From Membranipora membranacea (lineage: Eukaryota; Bryozoa; Gymnolaemata; Cheilostomatida; Membraniporidae), in contig OU612074.1 in assembly GCA_914767715.1 (NCBI GenBank), forward strand, positions 2,249,501 through 2,309,500: a DNA stretch of 60,000 nt. Reading direction: 5' to 3'. The notes under the pieces are model-generated. The model had not been told where the DNA came from, made no database searches, and saw only the letters and a list, made by a program, of their open reading frames with translations. Positions 13,071-23,465 of this stretch are shown here, piece after piece. Position 1 is the first letter of the stretch, and each line of letters begins with the position of its first letter. Made by a program: the position numbers and the translations under genes.

Positions 13071-13074
13071 TTAA

Positions 13075-14800
13075 TATAAAGCCAAGTTAACCCTTCAATA
13101 TCCTATGTATGAGACTGTCTTTAATAATGGGAGTTAGTGGCTAAAGATGTGCAGATTCCAAGATCTACTATCATAGCTTGTCCTGACATGAAGAAGCTTG
13201 TCTTGTCATGAAGAAGACAGGCTAAATCCACCATATCTCAATCTGAGCCTGGCCTTGTTGTGCCTGTTGTGGTTGTTTTGGAAGTGCTACCTTACAGTAA
13301 CAGTGCAGAGAGAGTGAGATCCTGTCACTTTGATGTTAAGTCACAAATATGTCTACTCTGAGTCTTAAATATGCAAAATCTGGGTCTCTTGCAATATTTG
13401 ACTGGTCACACTCATTACCTTACATTCACAGCATGAGCATTAGTTAAATAATAATACAATATTAGGATTAGGGTTAGCAATCTGAGTTGTGTTTCCCTAT
13501 GTTCTTTTGTTATGATACTTTGAATTGAGCATGCCCTTTCATTCAGCCAACCGACTGTTTACATTTAATTATAATTGCATTGTGCTGTTGTGGGCCCATT
13601 CCCTTTTCAATAAGCCAATTTAGCAGCCCAAATTTGAAATTGTCATTATCCAACTAATGAAATAAATATGTAATGCTCCCAGTTATTTTTTGTCATTTGA
13701 AGGTATGGTAATTGAAGACCACCAAGGCAAGGACTTTTGCATTTCCTGACTTTAGACTTTGTATCAAAGCTGTGAAAAAGCTTGGGCAGTTGTGAGATAT
13801 TTAAACAAATTTATGAGGTTATTAGAAACAGAGAGAGCTTCCATCCTTCCTACCCCGACCCACACAAAACCCAAAGTCAGGAAATGTAGTAGTCCGATGT
13901 TCAAGACAGCGAATGGAAGTATCCGGTATATTCAGCCAGCCTGGGAAGGGGGAAACTTTTGGTTACACCCATCCCAGGTTCCATATTTGTGATTTTCTAA
14001 ATTCTGTTGACTCCAGAGTGACAAGGTTATAAGGAGATTTTTATGTATCTTCTCAATCATAAATTACCCTCAAACAAAAACTACAGAAAAAAACAAACAA
14101 AAACCAGCAGGATTTCAGAGACAGTCAAGCCAAGGCGTTGGTCAAACATAGCCAGAGAGCCAGGTTTTGTAATAGACCTGCAGACGTTCTTGTTTCTTCA
14201 CTGTTTGGTAGGGTGATTTGAGAGTCTTTCATGATGATACATAAACATCCCATCATCATCTTACTCCTTGATCTCATAGTCTGTGGAGTCGACAGATATT
14301 TGCACAGCACTCACCCTTGTACTTTGTCAATGTTTGAGTTACTATCAAGTCTCCTAAATGTTGTCAAACGCAACTCTCACGGCAGCTACAACTTAAATTC
14401 TTAATTTTATTCTTTGCTCTTAGTATTATTTTAAACTCTCTACTTGTGATCAACAATAGAGCAAAGAAATTCCCTCCCACTGTTCCCTGATTTTATTAAA
14501 AAATTGAATACCCTTACCTACATTATTTTCCACTTTCTTAATGCGCCCTGGCGCTTCCGTATTCCGCTGATGTTCGTTTATTGCTACCATCAGGTAAAAG
14601 AAAATTTATGTTCCCTAGCAGGAGTCTGCAGAGAATCATTTAACCACGTCATGCAGAAGAGTCTTTTATAAATCCTCATCAATTTTAATTGTGTACCTAT
14701 GTACAAAAAGAGGTTTTATGGCTTCTCAAATACATCTGTGTCCTGCAGCTGCCTCAATAATATTGCTACAATGAATGATGATGTTGAGCTTTATTATTTT
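13075..14800. other. Intergenic, no gene recognised
   Basis: AT-rich sequence without a convincing exon. A short inverted repeat joins about 13739 (CATTTCCTGACTTTAGACTT) and about 13868 (CCAAAGTCAGGAAATG). Short open frames here match no family I know. Confidence 0.4.
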
Positions 14801-14806
14801 TTCCTC

Positions 14807-15390
14807 CTAAAACCATTTGTGGGTGGTACACTGGATTGAAATTACAAGATTAAAAAGACAGGGCTCTAATAAAAACATATAAGTCAGTAAGAACAAACAG
14901 TAAGGCATTATACACTTAGAAAAATTATAAAAGAAGCTATTTTGCAGTTTTGTAGTCCTGCAAACAGGCATATGAATGTCACGAGATACACGGGTACTTC
15001 TGCTCTCCTTTCTGATGATCAGCTTGTTTAGTGGGTGGGTGTCTTGTTTACGGATTCGTAATATCAGCTTAGAGCATTGGTCTTGCATGAATAGCTTGAT
15101 AGGTGGCATACCACACTCACAGATAGCTGCGTCATAGCTGAGATCGGGATAGATGACCTTCAGACCTTTTTTCGTTCTACTTGTACAACCTTATCCATTA
15201 GATTGTCAGATATTAGCGACGACCAGACTGGACAAGCATAGGTTAGAGCAGAACGGATATTTGCAGTATAGAATGTTATGAGCCCTTTACGGTTGAGACC
15301 CATACCATACAATCGGCTATCCATGTTTGAGGATACTTTGTCGATATGCTCACCAAACGTCAGACGATTGTCACACCTAACAGTTTGGCC
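14807..15390 (-). pseudogene. Non-LTR retrotransposon reverse transcriptase, C-terminal relic
   Basis: Read on the minus strand from about 15390, the frame gives a late reverse transcriptase region: FGEHIDKVSS, then LITFYTANIRSALTYACPVW, the usual tail hairpin and SxLxYaxxvW motif. After a frameshift near 15165 comes the conserved end with CRTTKLQNSFFYNF. This resembles CR1/Jockey-type tails. Endonuclease and core RT motifs are absent, so it is a 3' fragment. It lies just upstream of SSU72 in the opposite orientation. Confidence 0.65.
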
Positions 15391-15676
15391 GACTATACAG
15401 AGGTTATAGGCTGACCATTCATCCTAAAGTGATCAACATATTTTGGTTCTATGTTCTATGAGTATTGTTAGGTCACGGTAATTTCCCTGTGATAGCCTGA
15501 GATGTGCATTGGTCAGTAGAGAATACACATAATCACTGTGTGCTTCAAATTCAGGATCACCGACAGTTACTTTCTCACTTGCTTTGCTCTGTGAATTTTA
15601 TCACATATTGGCAATTGTAGTTATCTCTGTTTCTTTTCCTTGCAGTTCATTTCGAGATCGAAGTCAGGTCAGAATA

Positions 15677-18600
15677 ATGTTTCAGCAGAATTTCCGATTG
15701 GCCGTCGTCTGTTCAAGCAATCAAAATAGAAGCATGGAAGCTCACAATTTCTTAGCGTAAGTAAATGGGCTTCAGATTTTTGTGTTCCTGCAAGTTTAAT
15801 GACCCTTCACTGAAATCTTCAACCATATGACACTTGGACATTATAACCTATACAGCCTTCACTGACCAACCCTATCAATTTCTCTGCCCAATCACATCAA
15901 AAGATTTACACTTTATGTTCTGACAGACATAAATTTTCTTTCCCACTTGTAGAAAGAAGGGGTTTAAGGTCAGATCGTTTGGATCCGGGAACCAAGTTAA
16001 GCTGCCGGGATCGTCCGCTGACTCGCCTAATGTTTACGACTTTAACACGACATATGAGGAGATGTATCAGGATCTGAGCAACAGAGATAGAGCCCTGTAT
16101 CCTTTTTAAAGCTATATGAGCGCTTTTTTGATTATGATATTTGCTTGGGTGAAAAAGTATGGCAAATCATATGCCAATTATGATATGTTACAAGATTATC
16201 CCCATCTTCAGTGTACCAGGAGTAGGAGTTGGCTAAGTTGGTTAGAGCGCGGGTCCTTCAACACGCAAGTGATGAAGGTCGTGGGTTGGAATCCAACTAC
16301 AGTCCATCGACTACTCGGGATTGGTTGGCCCCCAGGTGTGCTCCGACCTGCCTGCAAACTGAAAGCAAACTGGCGCAGACATTACGGCCTAGCAACTAAA
16401 TTTTGCCGTCCATGCTTCGGGATGTGGCGAGTGATATGACATCTGATTTTAATCAACCTACCATGATCTTAAATTTTGAGTATTTCAAACTTATTTTATC
16501 TTTTTGAGCAGCAAAGAGGGAACAGTCTTAGTAGTTGAGAAAGTTTTCATTTATTAAAGCTATAGTTTCAATTGTGCCCGGAGGCGATTTAAAAAGTTGC
16601 TCATAATTAGACTATCACCTGCAAAATATATATTTGGAGGCGCTACTATACCTTCAAGCTACACAGCTACAGAGAAATAATGCTGCTGCCATACTTACCT
16701 AATTTACGTGATCAGCGACAAGCTTTCATTTGTTGATGATTGAAATGACCTTGCTGTGAACAAAAAGGCTCACCCTGAACCTGAGTGTGTGTTGAAATTT
16801 GTTACGATCTAGGAGGCATTAACACTGCATAATGTTCCATTATTTTTATCATAATCTATTCTAGAATTGCCCCTTTTGGATTATAAAGAAATCGGTGCGA
16901 AAGTATACTCGTATGAGCACAGCGGCCAAATTCTAATAACATATTCCTAGGTCTCGCACATCATCCCACATGCTTATGTGTGAGACCTAGGACATGGCCT
17001 GTTATCAGAAAGTTAGGTCCCTGCTGTATCATATTTACATAAATTAAGTTGTCTGTTACTGTGAGCAAGGAGTCAGCTAACTCCTTGCTGTAAGCGAGAG
17101 AGACAACTCCTATCTGGACTAGTGAGGTATTCAAAATAGCTGAGCTAAAATCTTTCAGTGTGCTTATTTATACTTTAATTTCCTGACTGAGACTGTCATT
17201 AGATATACACAGAATGGAATATTACACATGTTAGACAGAAACAGACGAATAAAGTCCAAACCAGAGAGATTTCAGAGCTGTAAGGAACATTTCGATGTTA
17301 TTATAACCTGTGAAGAAAGAGTTTACGACCAATGTATAGAAGGTTTGTACTTGTGTGTGATTTTTGAGATTTAAAGATGTTTATCAAAGTTGATACCAAA
17401 AAAAATGAGCCAAAAACTTAACATGACAATGAATTATTGATGATGTAACTATGGATTAAATTTCTCCCCCTTGTTTGACTCTGCTCAAACAATCCTTAAA
17501 GACTACCCAAGGACAATGCATGCTATAGTCAGGCAGTAACTTATGATAAAGTTGTGTCAGATTTGCATGGTAAAAAATTTCAATGCTCTACTTGGCATGA
17601 ATTATTGATGGTGAAAAGAGTTCTTACCATATTCTTACCATAAGGGAAAGTAACTCTCATTCCCTGCATAATGATGTCACAATGAACAGGAAGTGCTTGT
17701 TCCTTGTATTACACATCCTAATTCATAGTGACATCATAGTGTAGGAAATGAGAGGTATTCTTTCCGACGTTAAAAAATCATCCCAAGCAGAGCCTTAAAT
17801 TGTTTTACTATGCAAAACTAACATCACTTTATCATAAGTAACTGCCTGACTATATCATGTAGTTTTTCTTATTGTCTGTATCGTTTTAAGTTGCAATGTC
17901 GCACCGATCAATGTCTCCATACCTGAATTACTCGACACCCATTGATATCTTTTCACAACTTAACAGTGGCGCAGATATGTTACATAGAGAACAGTGTAGA
18001 GTCTAACGGCTTGCTGAGAAATGTGTCATCATTGTCCTAACTCTATAGTTATAACACATGGAGTCTTAGTTTAAGTACTCAAACGGTGCAAGATGCGGGT
18101 AGAGGCATTTCATTATCAACCACAAGTGGTTGATAATGAAATGCCTCTACCAGCATCTTGCACCGTTTGAGTACTTAAACTAATGGAGTCTATGAATATC
18201 TATTTGTTTGATTTTCAGAATTATCAAACAGAGAGAGTAACTCATTAGAGATGGGAACTGAGGCTCACTTAATTAACATAGAGATACTCGATAATCATGA
18301 AGAGGCTACTATAGGTGCTTTTCTCATATGTGATCTATGTGCAATGGTGAGTAAGTTTATCATACAACTCAGAGTGAGATCAACATTGATCCAATTCGCC
18401 TGTATTTGTATTGTTCTCCCCCCAAGACGTACGGCAGCATAGTAAGCAAGTAGGATGGGAGCGCCACTAACGCAGGTAAGTGGCTTTCAAGCTTGATCGA
18501 GCGCTGAGTAATAGATTTCCTAATTAGGATCAAAATGCGTCTCATGTTAGAAAACTATAATTAATGTTGCGATTGCTCTCACTAAGCCCTATCATCCCTT

Positions 18601-19220
18601 GGGGAAAACAATGGGAATTTCCTTTTTTGATGAAAGGCAGCCTCACTGCTGCGATGCTGCAGGAATATTCTGTGTTCTAGGGTTATTTTGCAGACATTGT
18701 TCCAATTCAATATCAAAAGTTAAAACTTATGTCCTATTTGTCTGACTCTACTGTGCTGTTTGGGTAAAAAAGTCTAGCATTGCGCTTTTTCAACAACTCT
18801 CTCTGAAGGGGAAGTGTCTGGTCAGAGTGGGAAAGTGCTTGGTAATGTAATTCTACAACCAGCTATCCCAACACAATCTGTGCACTTAAACTAATACCTA
18901 GCAGCAGGAGTTGCTCTCCCATGACACATAAGAACACAATTACATTGTTGTCTATTTTTAGAATACCACACAAACAGATAGATCACTGGGACAAGTTATG
19001 AGTTCCATTCGATTGAATCTTGTCCTTTTCCTATGCCCATGTGTGCTAAAACCCCTCAACATTTCCAAGTCCCACACTCACAGGCTTCATTCTCTAATTG
19101 TTTACTTTTATTTTGCAGCTTCAAGACTCTGAAGATTTAGACAATGAGATCGATGAATTATTACAAGATTTTGAGAGCCGATGTCAACGTCCAATTCTGC
19201 ACACAACTGTATTCTACTAG
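15677..19220 (+). CDS. SSU72: SSU72, RNA polymerase II CTD phosphatase, five exons, complete
   Basis: SSU72 removes phosphate from Ser5 of the RNA polymerase II C-terminal domain and works with the 3'-end processing complex in the nucleus. Exons are 15677-15756, 15953-16096, 17203-17342, 18219-18346 and 19119-19220. They join in frame to 197 residues; the human protein has 194. The catalytic loop C-x5-R-S is at residues 12-19 (VCSSNQNRSM). The family motif DNHEEA places the general-acid Asp at about residue 146. The C-terminus has DNEIDELLQDFE and ends HTTVFY, close to the known tail. The ATG at 15677 is the first in frame after an acceptor at 15645, so a non-coding exon probably lies upstream. 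Intron 2 has U12-type signals. Introns 2 and 3 are loaded with SINE and MITE insertions. All coding motifs look intact. Confidence 0.95.
16218..16400 (+). mobile_element. tRNA-derived SINE in SSU72 intron 2
   Basis: Begins AGGAGTAGGAGTTGGC, followed by an A-box block (TGGCTAAGTTGGTTAGAGCG) and a B-box block (GTGGGTTGGAATCC). A related head occurs on the minus strand at 41842-41783. The 3' boundary is approximate. Confidence 0.6.
16495..16665. mobile_element. Half copy of the 351-bp TTAA-type MITE
   Basis: From AGAGGGAACAGTCTTAGTAG to the tip-like GGAGGCGCTACTATACC, this matches the right half of the element at 48831-49181 with many substitutions. The left half is missing. Confidence 0.5.
16917..17031. 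repeat. Imperfect palindrome in SSU72 intron 2
   Basis: CCTAGGTCTCGCACAT and ATGTGTGAGACCTAGG are inverted around a short loop. The outer parts (ACAGCGGCC, TAATAACA and their complements) also pair with gaps. Probably a decayed MITE. Confidence 0.5.
17523..17855. mobile_element. 333-bp foldback MITE in SSU72 intron 3
   Basis: The tips are CTATAGTCAGGCAG and its inverted match ATATAGTCAGGCAG. Pairing continues inward through TTATGATAAAG and the TGATGTCAC blocks on both arms. CATG lies outside each tip (17519-17522 and 17856-17859) and may be the target duplication, which is tentative. Confidence 0.6.
18067..18182. mobile_element. 116-bp palindromic MITE with 9-bp target duplication
   Basis: The element is an almost perfect inverted repeat (TAGTTTAAGTACTCAAACGG and onward) with essentially no loop. 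ATGGAGTCT occurs exactly on both sides (18058-18066 and 18183-18191). A 9-bp duplication points to a Mutator-like source. It ends 36 bp before the exon 4 acceptor of SSU72. Confidence 0.8.
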
Positions 19221-19731
19221 TATATAAAGTAGCTACTACGTTGTGTCTCACTCATTATGCCAATATGATGGATCGTCACTTTGAATGTATTTGTTATTGT
19301 GTCCTAAGGTGATTTTACCATTTTGAAAAGTGGATATTCATGTCAAACATTTAAATGCTGTCTTCTTCCATTACTTCATATCTGCTGTGTTAGTATCTGT
19401 TGTTTAATATCAGCAATGTTTTGTTTGTAAATAAGATATCAATCCATGTTAATAGTATATCCTCTGTATCTTATGATTCAAGAGGTTAATGCATGATACC
19501 AGCAATGTTTTGGCCATGTTGACATCATCATGACAAGTTTATATTTCTGTAACTGACTAAGAGAAAGGGGAGCTGGGGACAATATGCTATACACCTTGAC
19601 ACGTCACATCATCAGTTAATGTAAGAATATATTTTTATAATTATCCGATGGCTTTTTCCTTTCCGATAACATATTATAGTATCATATTGTTGATAAAATA
19701 CAAAAGTTTTACAAAGAGCCCTTTCAACTGA
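19221..19731. other. Convergent spacer between SSU72 and the NTase-TPR gene
   Basis: Both genes end here tail to tail. The 511-bp gap must hold both 3'UTRs. No canonical AATAAA was clearly placed for either gene. Confidence 0.5.
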
Positions 19732-22700
19732 TCATACAACAAGAACACTGTTTGTCAGTCTTGCATAGTGACTGTCAGTAAGATAACTAAATGTCACAGC
19801 AATATCAGGATGATTGCTATCCTCACCATGTATACGCTTATACATGTCTAGCGATAGTCTGTAGTATTCTTCAGCTTTGTTATACTTATTCATTGCCTTA
19901 TAACAGTGACCGAGATTATTCAGTGACACAGCGATCTTAGTGTGATCGCTATCTTCACCATGTATACGCTTATACATGTCTAGTGATAGTCTGTAGTATT
20001 CTTCAGCTTTGTTATACTCATTCATTGCATGGTAACAGTGACCGAGATTATCCAGTGTCACAGCAATGTTCGGATGATCGCTATCTTCACCATGTATACG
20101 CTTATACATGTCTAGTGATAGTCTGTAGTATTCTTCAGCTTTGTTATACTTATTCATTGCATGGTAACAGTGACCGAGATTATTCAGTATCACAGCAATG
20201 TTCGGATGATCGCTATCTTCACCATGTATACGCTTATACATGTCTAGTGATAGTCTGTAGTATTCTTCAGCTTTGTTATACTTATTCATTGCATGGTAAC
20301 AGTGACCGAGATTATTCAGTGTCACAGCAATGTTCGGATGATCGCTATCTTCACCATGTATACGCTTATACATGTCTAGTGATAGTCTGTAGTATTCTTC
20401 AGCTTCCTTGTACTTCCCTGTCTTTTTCATTAAAAGCCCAGTACCGTTGAGAACATCTGCTATCTCAGCCCTAATGCTGTCCTTACCGTATATACGTTTA
20501 TACATGTCAAGTGATGATTGAAGATAGTAAGCTGCACTTGAGTTATTGCCCATATTTAGGTAATTGCCCCCTATGTTAAAAAATAAAAGAGCAACCCCTA
20601 GGTGGTTGATATCCTGACCGTAAAGATTCTGGTAAATTCGCAGTGACTTTTTAAAGTATTTTTGAGCCTGTTTATAATCATGTCTCCGACATAAGGAGTT
20701 TCCGACCACATTGAAACCATGAGCAGCTGCAGGTATGAGACTATCCTCCCCATACAGATGCTGCAACATGCTCTGGTATTTACTGCAATATTTTGATGAG
20801 GTATCAATATCATCCATTTCGTTATACATATAGGCTAGTGCCTCTATACAATCAAGCAAAGCTGGTGTTGGATGTTCTAGTACTGTCACTCTTTCCCCAG
20901 CTGCGATTTTTCCAAGTTCAAGTGGCTTCAAATTCTGACCATCATAGATTTGCTTGCCATAATAATCGTATTTCACTTCACAGCATGCTTCACTGTAGAA
21001 ATATTGCAGCGCTGAGAGTAAATACTTTTCAGCTTTTTGGCATTGTCTTAAATCGACATACAGTCGCCCTATACTAAGACTGATATCTCCTGATGAACTT
21101 GTAGTTGCACTCAGCAGGGTGTGGAGCGCTGCATTCAAATTTCCTAGTTGACGTTGACAGGTAGCGATGTGGAGAGTCACAGAATTTTCTTTGTATCTGA
21201 CGTCATGCAAGCTTAAATGAACGAAGAGACCTAGAGCTTCCTTGAAATATAGATTATCTTTGAAAATACTCGCGATCAGATATACAGTGTCCAGACTGCG
21301 AAGGACACTATGACTGTCCAACCAATCTTGAATTGTCCTCTCATCTAAGTCTTCTATCGGCCCAAAGTGATGATCAAGCAAATTGAATGCTTTAGCTGTG
21401 TGCCCAGTATAGTGGAGTGTGGAGACCCTGAGCAAGGTTGGTTGGTCCATTGTCGTGTCTGATGGAATTTCATAGTTTTTACACAGAGTACATATTCCAT
21501 TGGAACCAGTTAAAGTCATGCATCCTTTTATCGGAACCATCAAGTCAGCTAGTGCTAGGAGCAACCCTGAATGCATATACCATCGATCACCTGGTGATTT
21601 GGTTGTTACTTTTAAATTTGTGATATCAGTTAATTGTCTCTCTGCTGTTGATATTCTGTCATCTTGAGAGTCGTGGTACAGGTAAGCAGAGAGTCTGATA
21701 AAACAGGCGACAGCAAGCTGGAACATCAGAGATTTATGGAAATCCACAGATATTTTCTTTTCAGAAAGCAACCGCTCAGCAGTATGCCATGCGTTTTCAC
21801 CAAAGACTTGATGTACCACTGCCAGATCGTACAAAAGTATCGAGGGAAATCTATAGAGTTGTCTTTTCACATCTACTGTATAAGCTTGGTCTAATAAGCG
21901 ATCATCGGGAGTAAAGTCAAACTTCTTCATATCGTTAACCAGCATATTCCCATTCGCAGTCACTCGTTCTTCACTGAGCTTGCATGAATTCATGTGACCT
22001 TTGAGGTTGGCGAGCAGGGTGTTGTCTCCATGTGTATATACTGCTGTCATATACGATAGCATTGCTGTGAGGTCACCTCTGATGGAATCCTCGGTAGGAT
22101 TATTCAGTACATGCTCATATGCAATGCCCAAATCTCTGGGAGTAGTTATGAAACTGTACATATTGTTGTCCAGACCATTACCAGTTGGTATATTACCAGC
22201 CCCTGCAGATAATCCATCTATTTTGAGTCCATTTTTCGCAACGTCATCAAACCACCCATCTAGCTCTTGTATTGCCATATACTTAAGCTTAGTTTCGCCA
22301 AGATTACCTATCACGAAATAACTAGTCATCGCTAGCTTTTTGAAGTACTCTTCTGTTACTGGGCTTTTCGTCTCAATAAGAAATATGTATTCTAGATCCG
22401 AGTACGGGGTGGCCTCCCCTCGAGCTAATGAGCCTATAGCTATAACAGTAAATGCACAGGGTGGTTTCTGTCCCAACACTTCCACACTTTTACCCATGAC
22501 CTCTTCGACATACTCAATCATCCTATCTGTGCAAAATGTCGAAACTTGTTTAGCAGAAACAACAAAGTCTCCCATCATATCTCTGGTCGCTTTTCCTGAC
22601 TCAACTCCAAATCGCTCAGATAGTTTTTGAGTTCCTTTAATATTGTTTCGTACCTCATCTCTTATTTCATGCAGTCTGCTGAGAAGTTCAGTAGTTATTT

Positions 22701-23465
22701 TCTGCTGATCCTCATAACTGATCACTGCTGATCCTTTCCAGTAGGCCTGCTGTACCTCAAATATATTCTCTCTCCAGCCGTCATGTTCAGGTTTTCTTAC
22801 TGATACTGAGTTATAGAGTGTGTGTGCCTGTACAAAGATGATAATAATTCCAGTCTTAATTGTTTTTTCTTCAGCAGCAAGTTACTGTGATCTAGTTTTT
22901 AGATTTTAGAGTTGACGATAATAAAATTAGATTTAACATTGTTATTTAGTTTACTGAGTGATGAGAATAAGATAGACCATGTGGATACCAGACTTGAGCT
23001 GAGCTTTCACTCTGTGCATCAGTTGTACTAATACCACAACACACAGAGAGTTCTATCTAGCCATAACTATTTGAAATATTCTCTTATCTGCTGCCTGATT
23101 GTAATTAATTGGGTTTAGCATCGAGCAACAGTTAAAAAAACTCGGTCCAGTGGAACATTTCAAATAAGGTTTAACTGTCAAAAGCACTAAATTCAGTCAA
23201 AAGATTTACCATGACCTGATAATCTATAGATTTCATGGGCAAAGTTATCTTCATTTGGACAAAAAGATTTGGTTCCTACACCATCTGTTTGTCAGCGACT
23301 TACCCTCAGACAATCTGTCCATTCACCAGTTCTCTGATATTTCTTGTAATAGAACTCTGCTAGACGGGCCAAGTGCTTCACCTGGACCTGTAGATTATAT
23401 TTACCTCCCACACTGCAGGAGTAATCCCTCTTGAACTCCCGCAAATAGTCTGCATTATAATCCAT
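19732..23465 (-). CDS. Nucleotidyltransferase-like (DUF294/GlnD type) protein with C-terminal TPRs
   Basis: Two coding exons: 23304-23465 (ATG at 23465, 54 codons) and 19732-22827. They join in phase 0 at a GTAAGT donor and a CAG acceptor, giving 1085 residues. Around residues 185-200 the protein has GSLARGEATPYSDLEY, the GS-x(n)-D-x-E signature of DUF294/GlnD-like nucleotidyltransferases in the polymerase-beta fold; the likely metal ligands are Asp198 and Glu200. A helical middle region follows, then degenerate TPRs. The last part, about residues 848-1068, is five nearly identical 44-residue TPR units (AEEYYRLSLDMYKRIHGEDS in each). No signal peptide or membrane segment is seen, so a cytosolic protein is likely. 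Similar proteins, often multicopy, occur in marine invertebrates; their substrate is unknown to me. Using only the GTG at 22725 would lose a conserved upstream segment, so the two-exon model is preferred. Confidence 0.85.
19780..20440 (-). repeat. 132-bp tandem repeat encoding five TPR units
   Basis: ACCATGTATACGCTTATACA recurs at 19825, 19957, 20089, 20221 and 20353, exactly 132 bp apart. The copies differ at only a few bases. One unit encodes 44 residues, so copy number can change without breaking the frame. Confidence 0.9.

Larger units (their letters stand above)
16097..17202 (+). other. U12-type (minor spliceosome) intron in SSU72
   Basis: The donor is GTATCCTTTT, an exact match to the U12-class consensus RTATCCTTT. 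The reading frame forces this junction: exon 2 ends CT, exon 3 starts ATATACAC, and the codons read Leu-Tyr-Thr-Gln-Asn as in the family. A branch-like TTTCCTGACT lies about 16 bases before the acceptor AG at 17202, and no long pyrimidine tract precedes it. The other three introns have ordinary U2-type donors. Confidence 0.8.

Noticed and set aside
19983-20450. 155-codon plus-strand open frame over the TPR repeats
   Set aside because: It is the antisense shadow of the 132-bp repeat, and its sequence simply repeats with the same period.
22723-22725. GTG as the start of the NTase-TPR protein
   Set aside because: The open frame continues upstream through a conserved-looking segment to a good acceptor at 22828, and an ATG exon at 23304-23465 joins it in phase.
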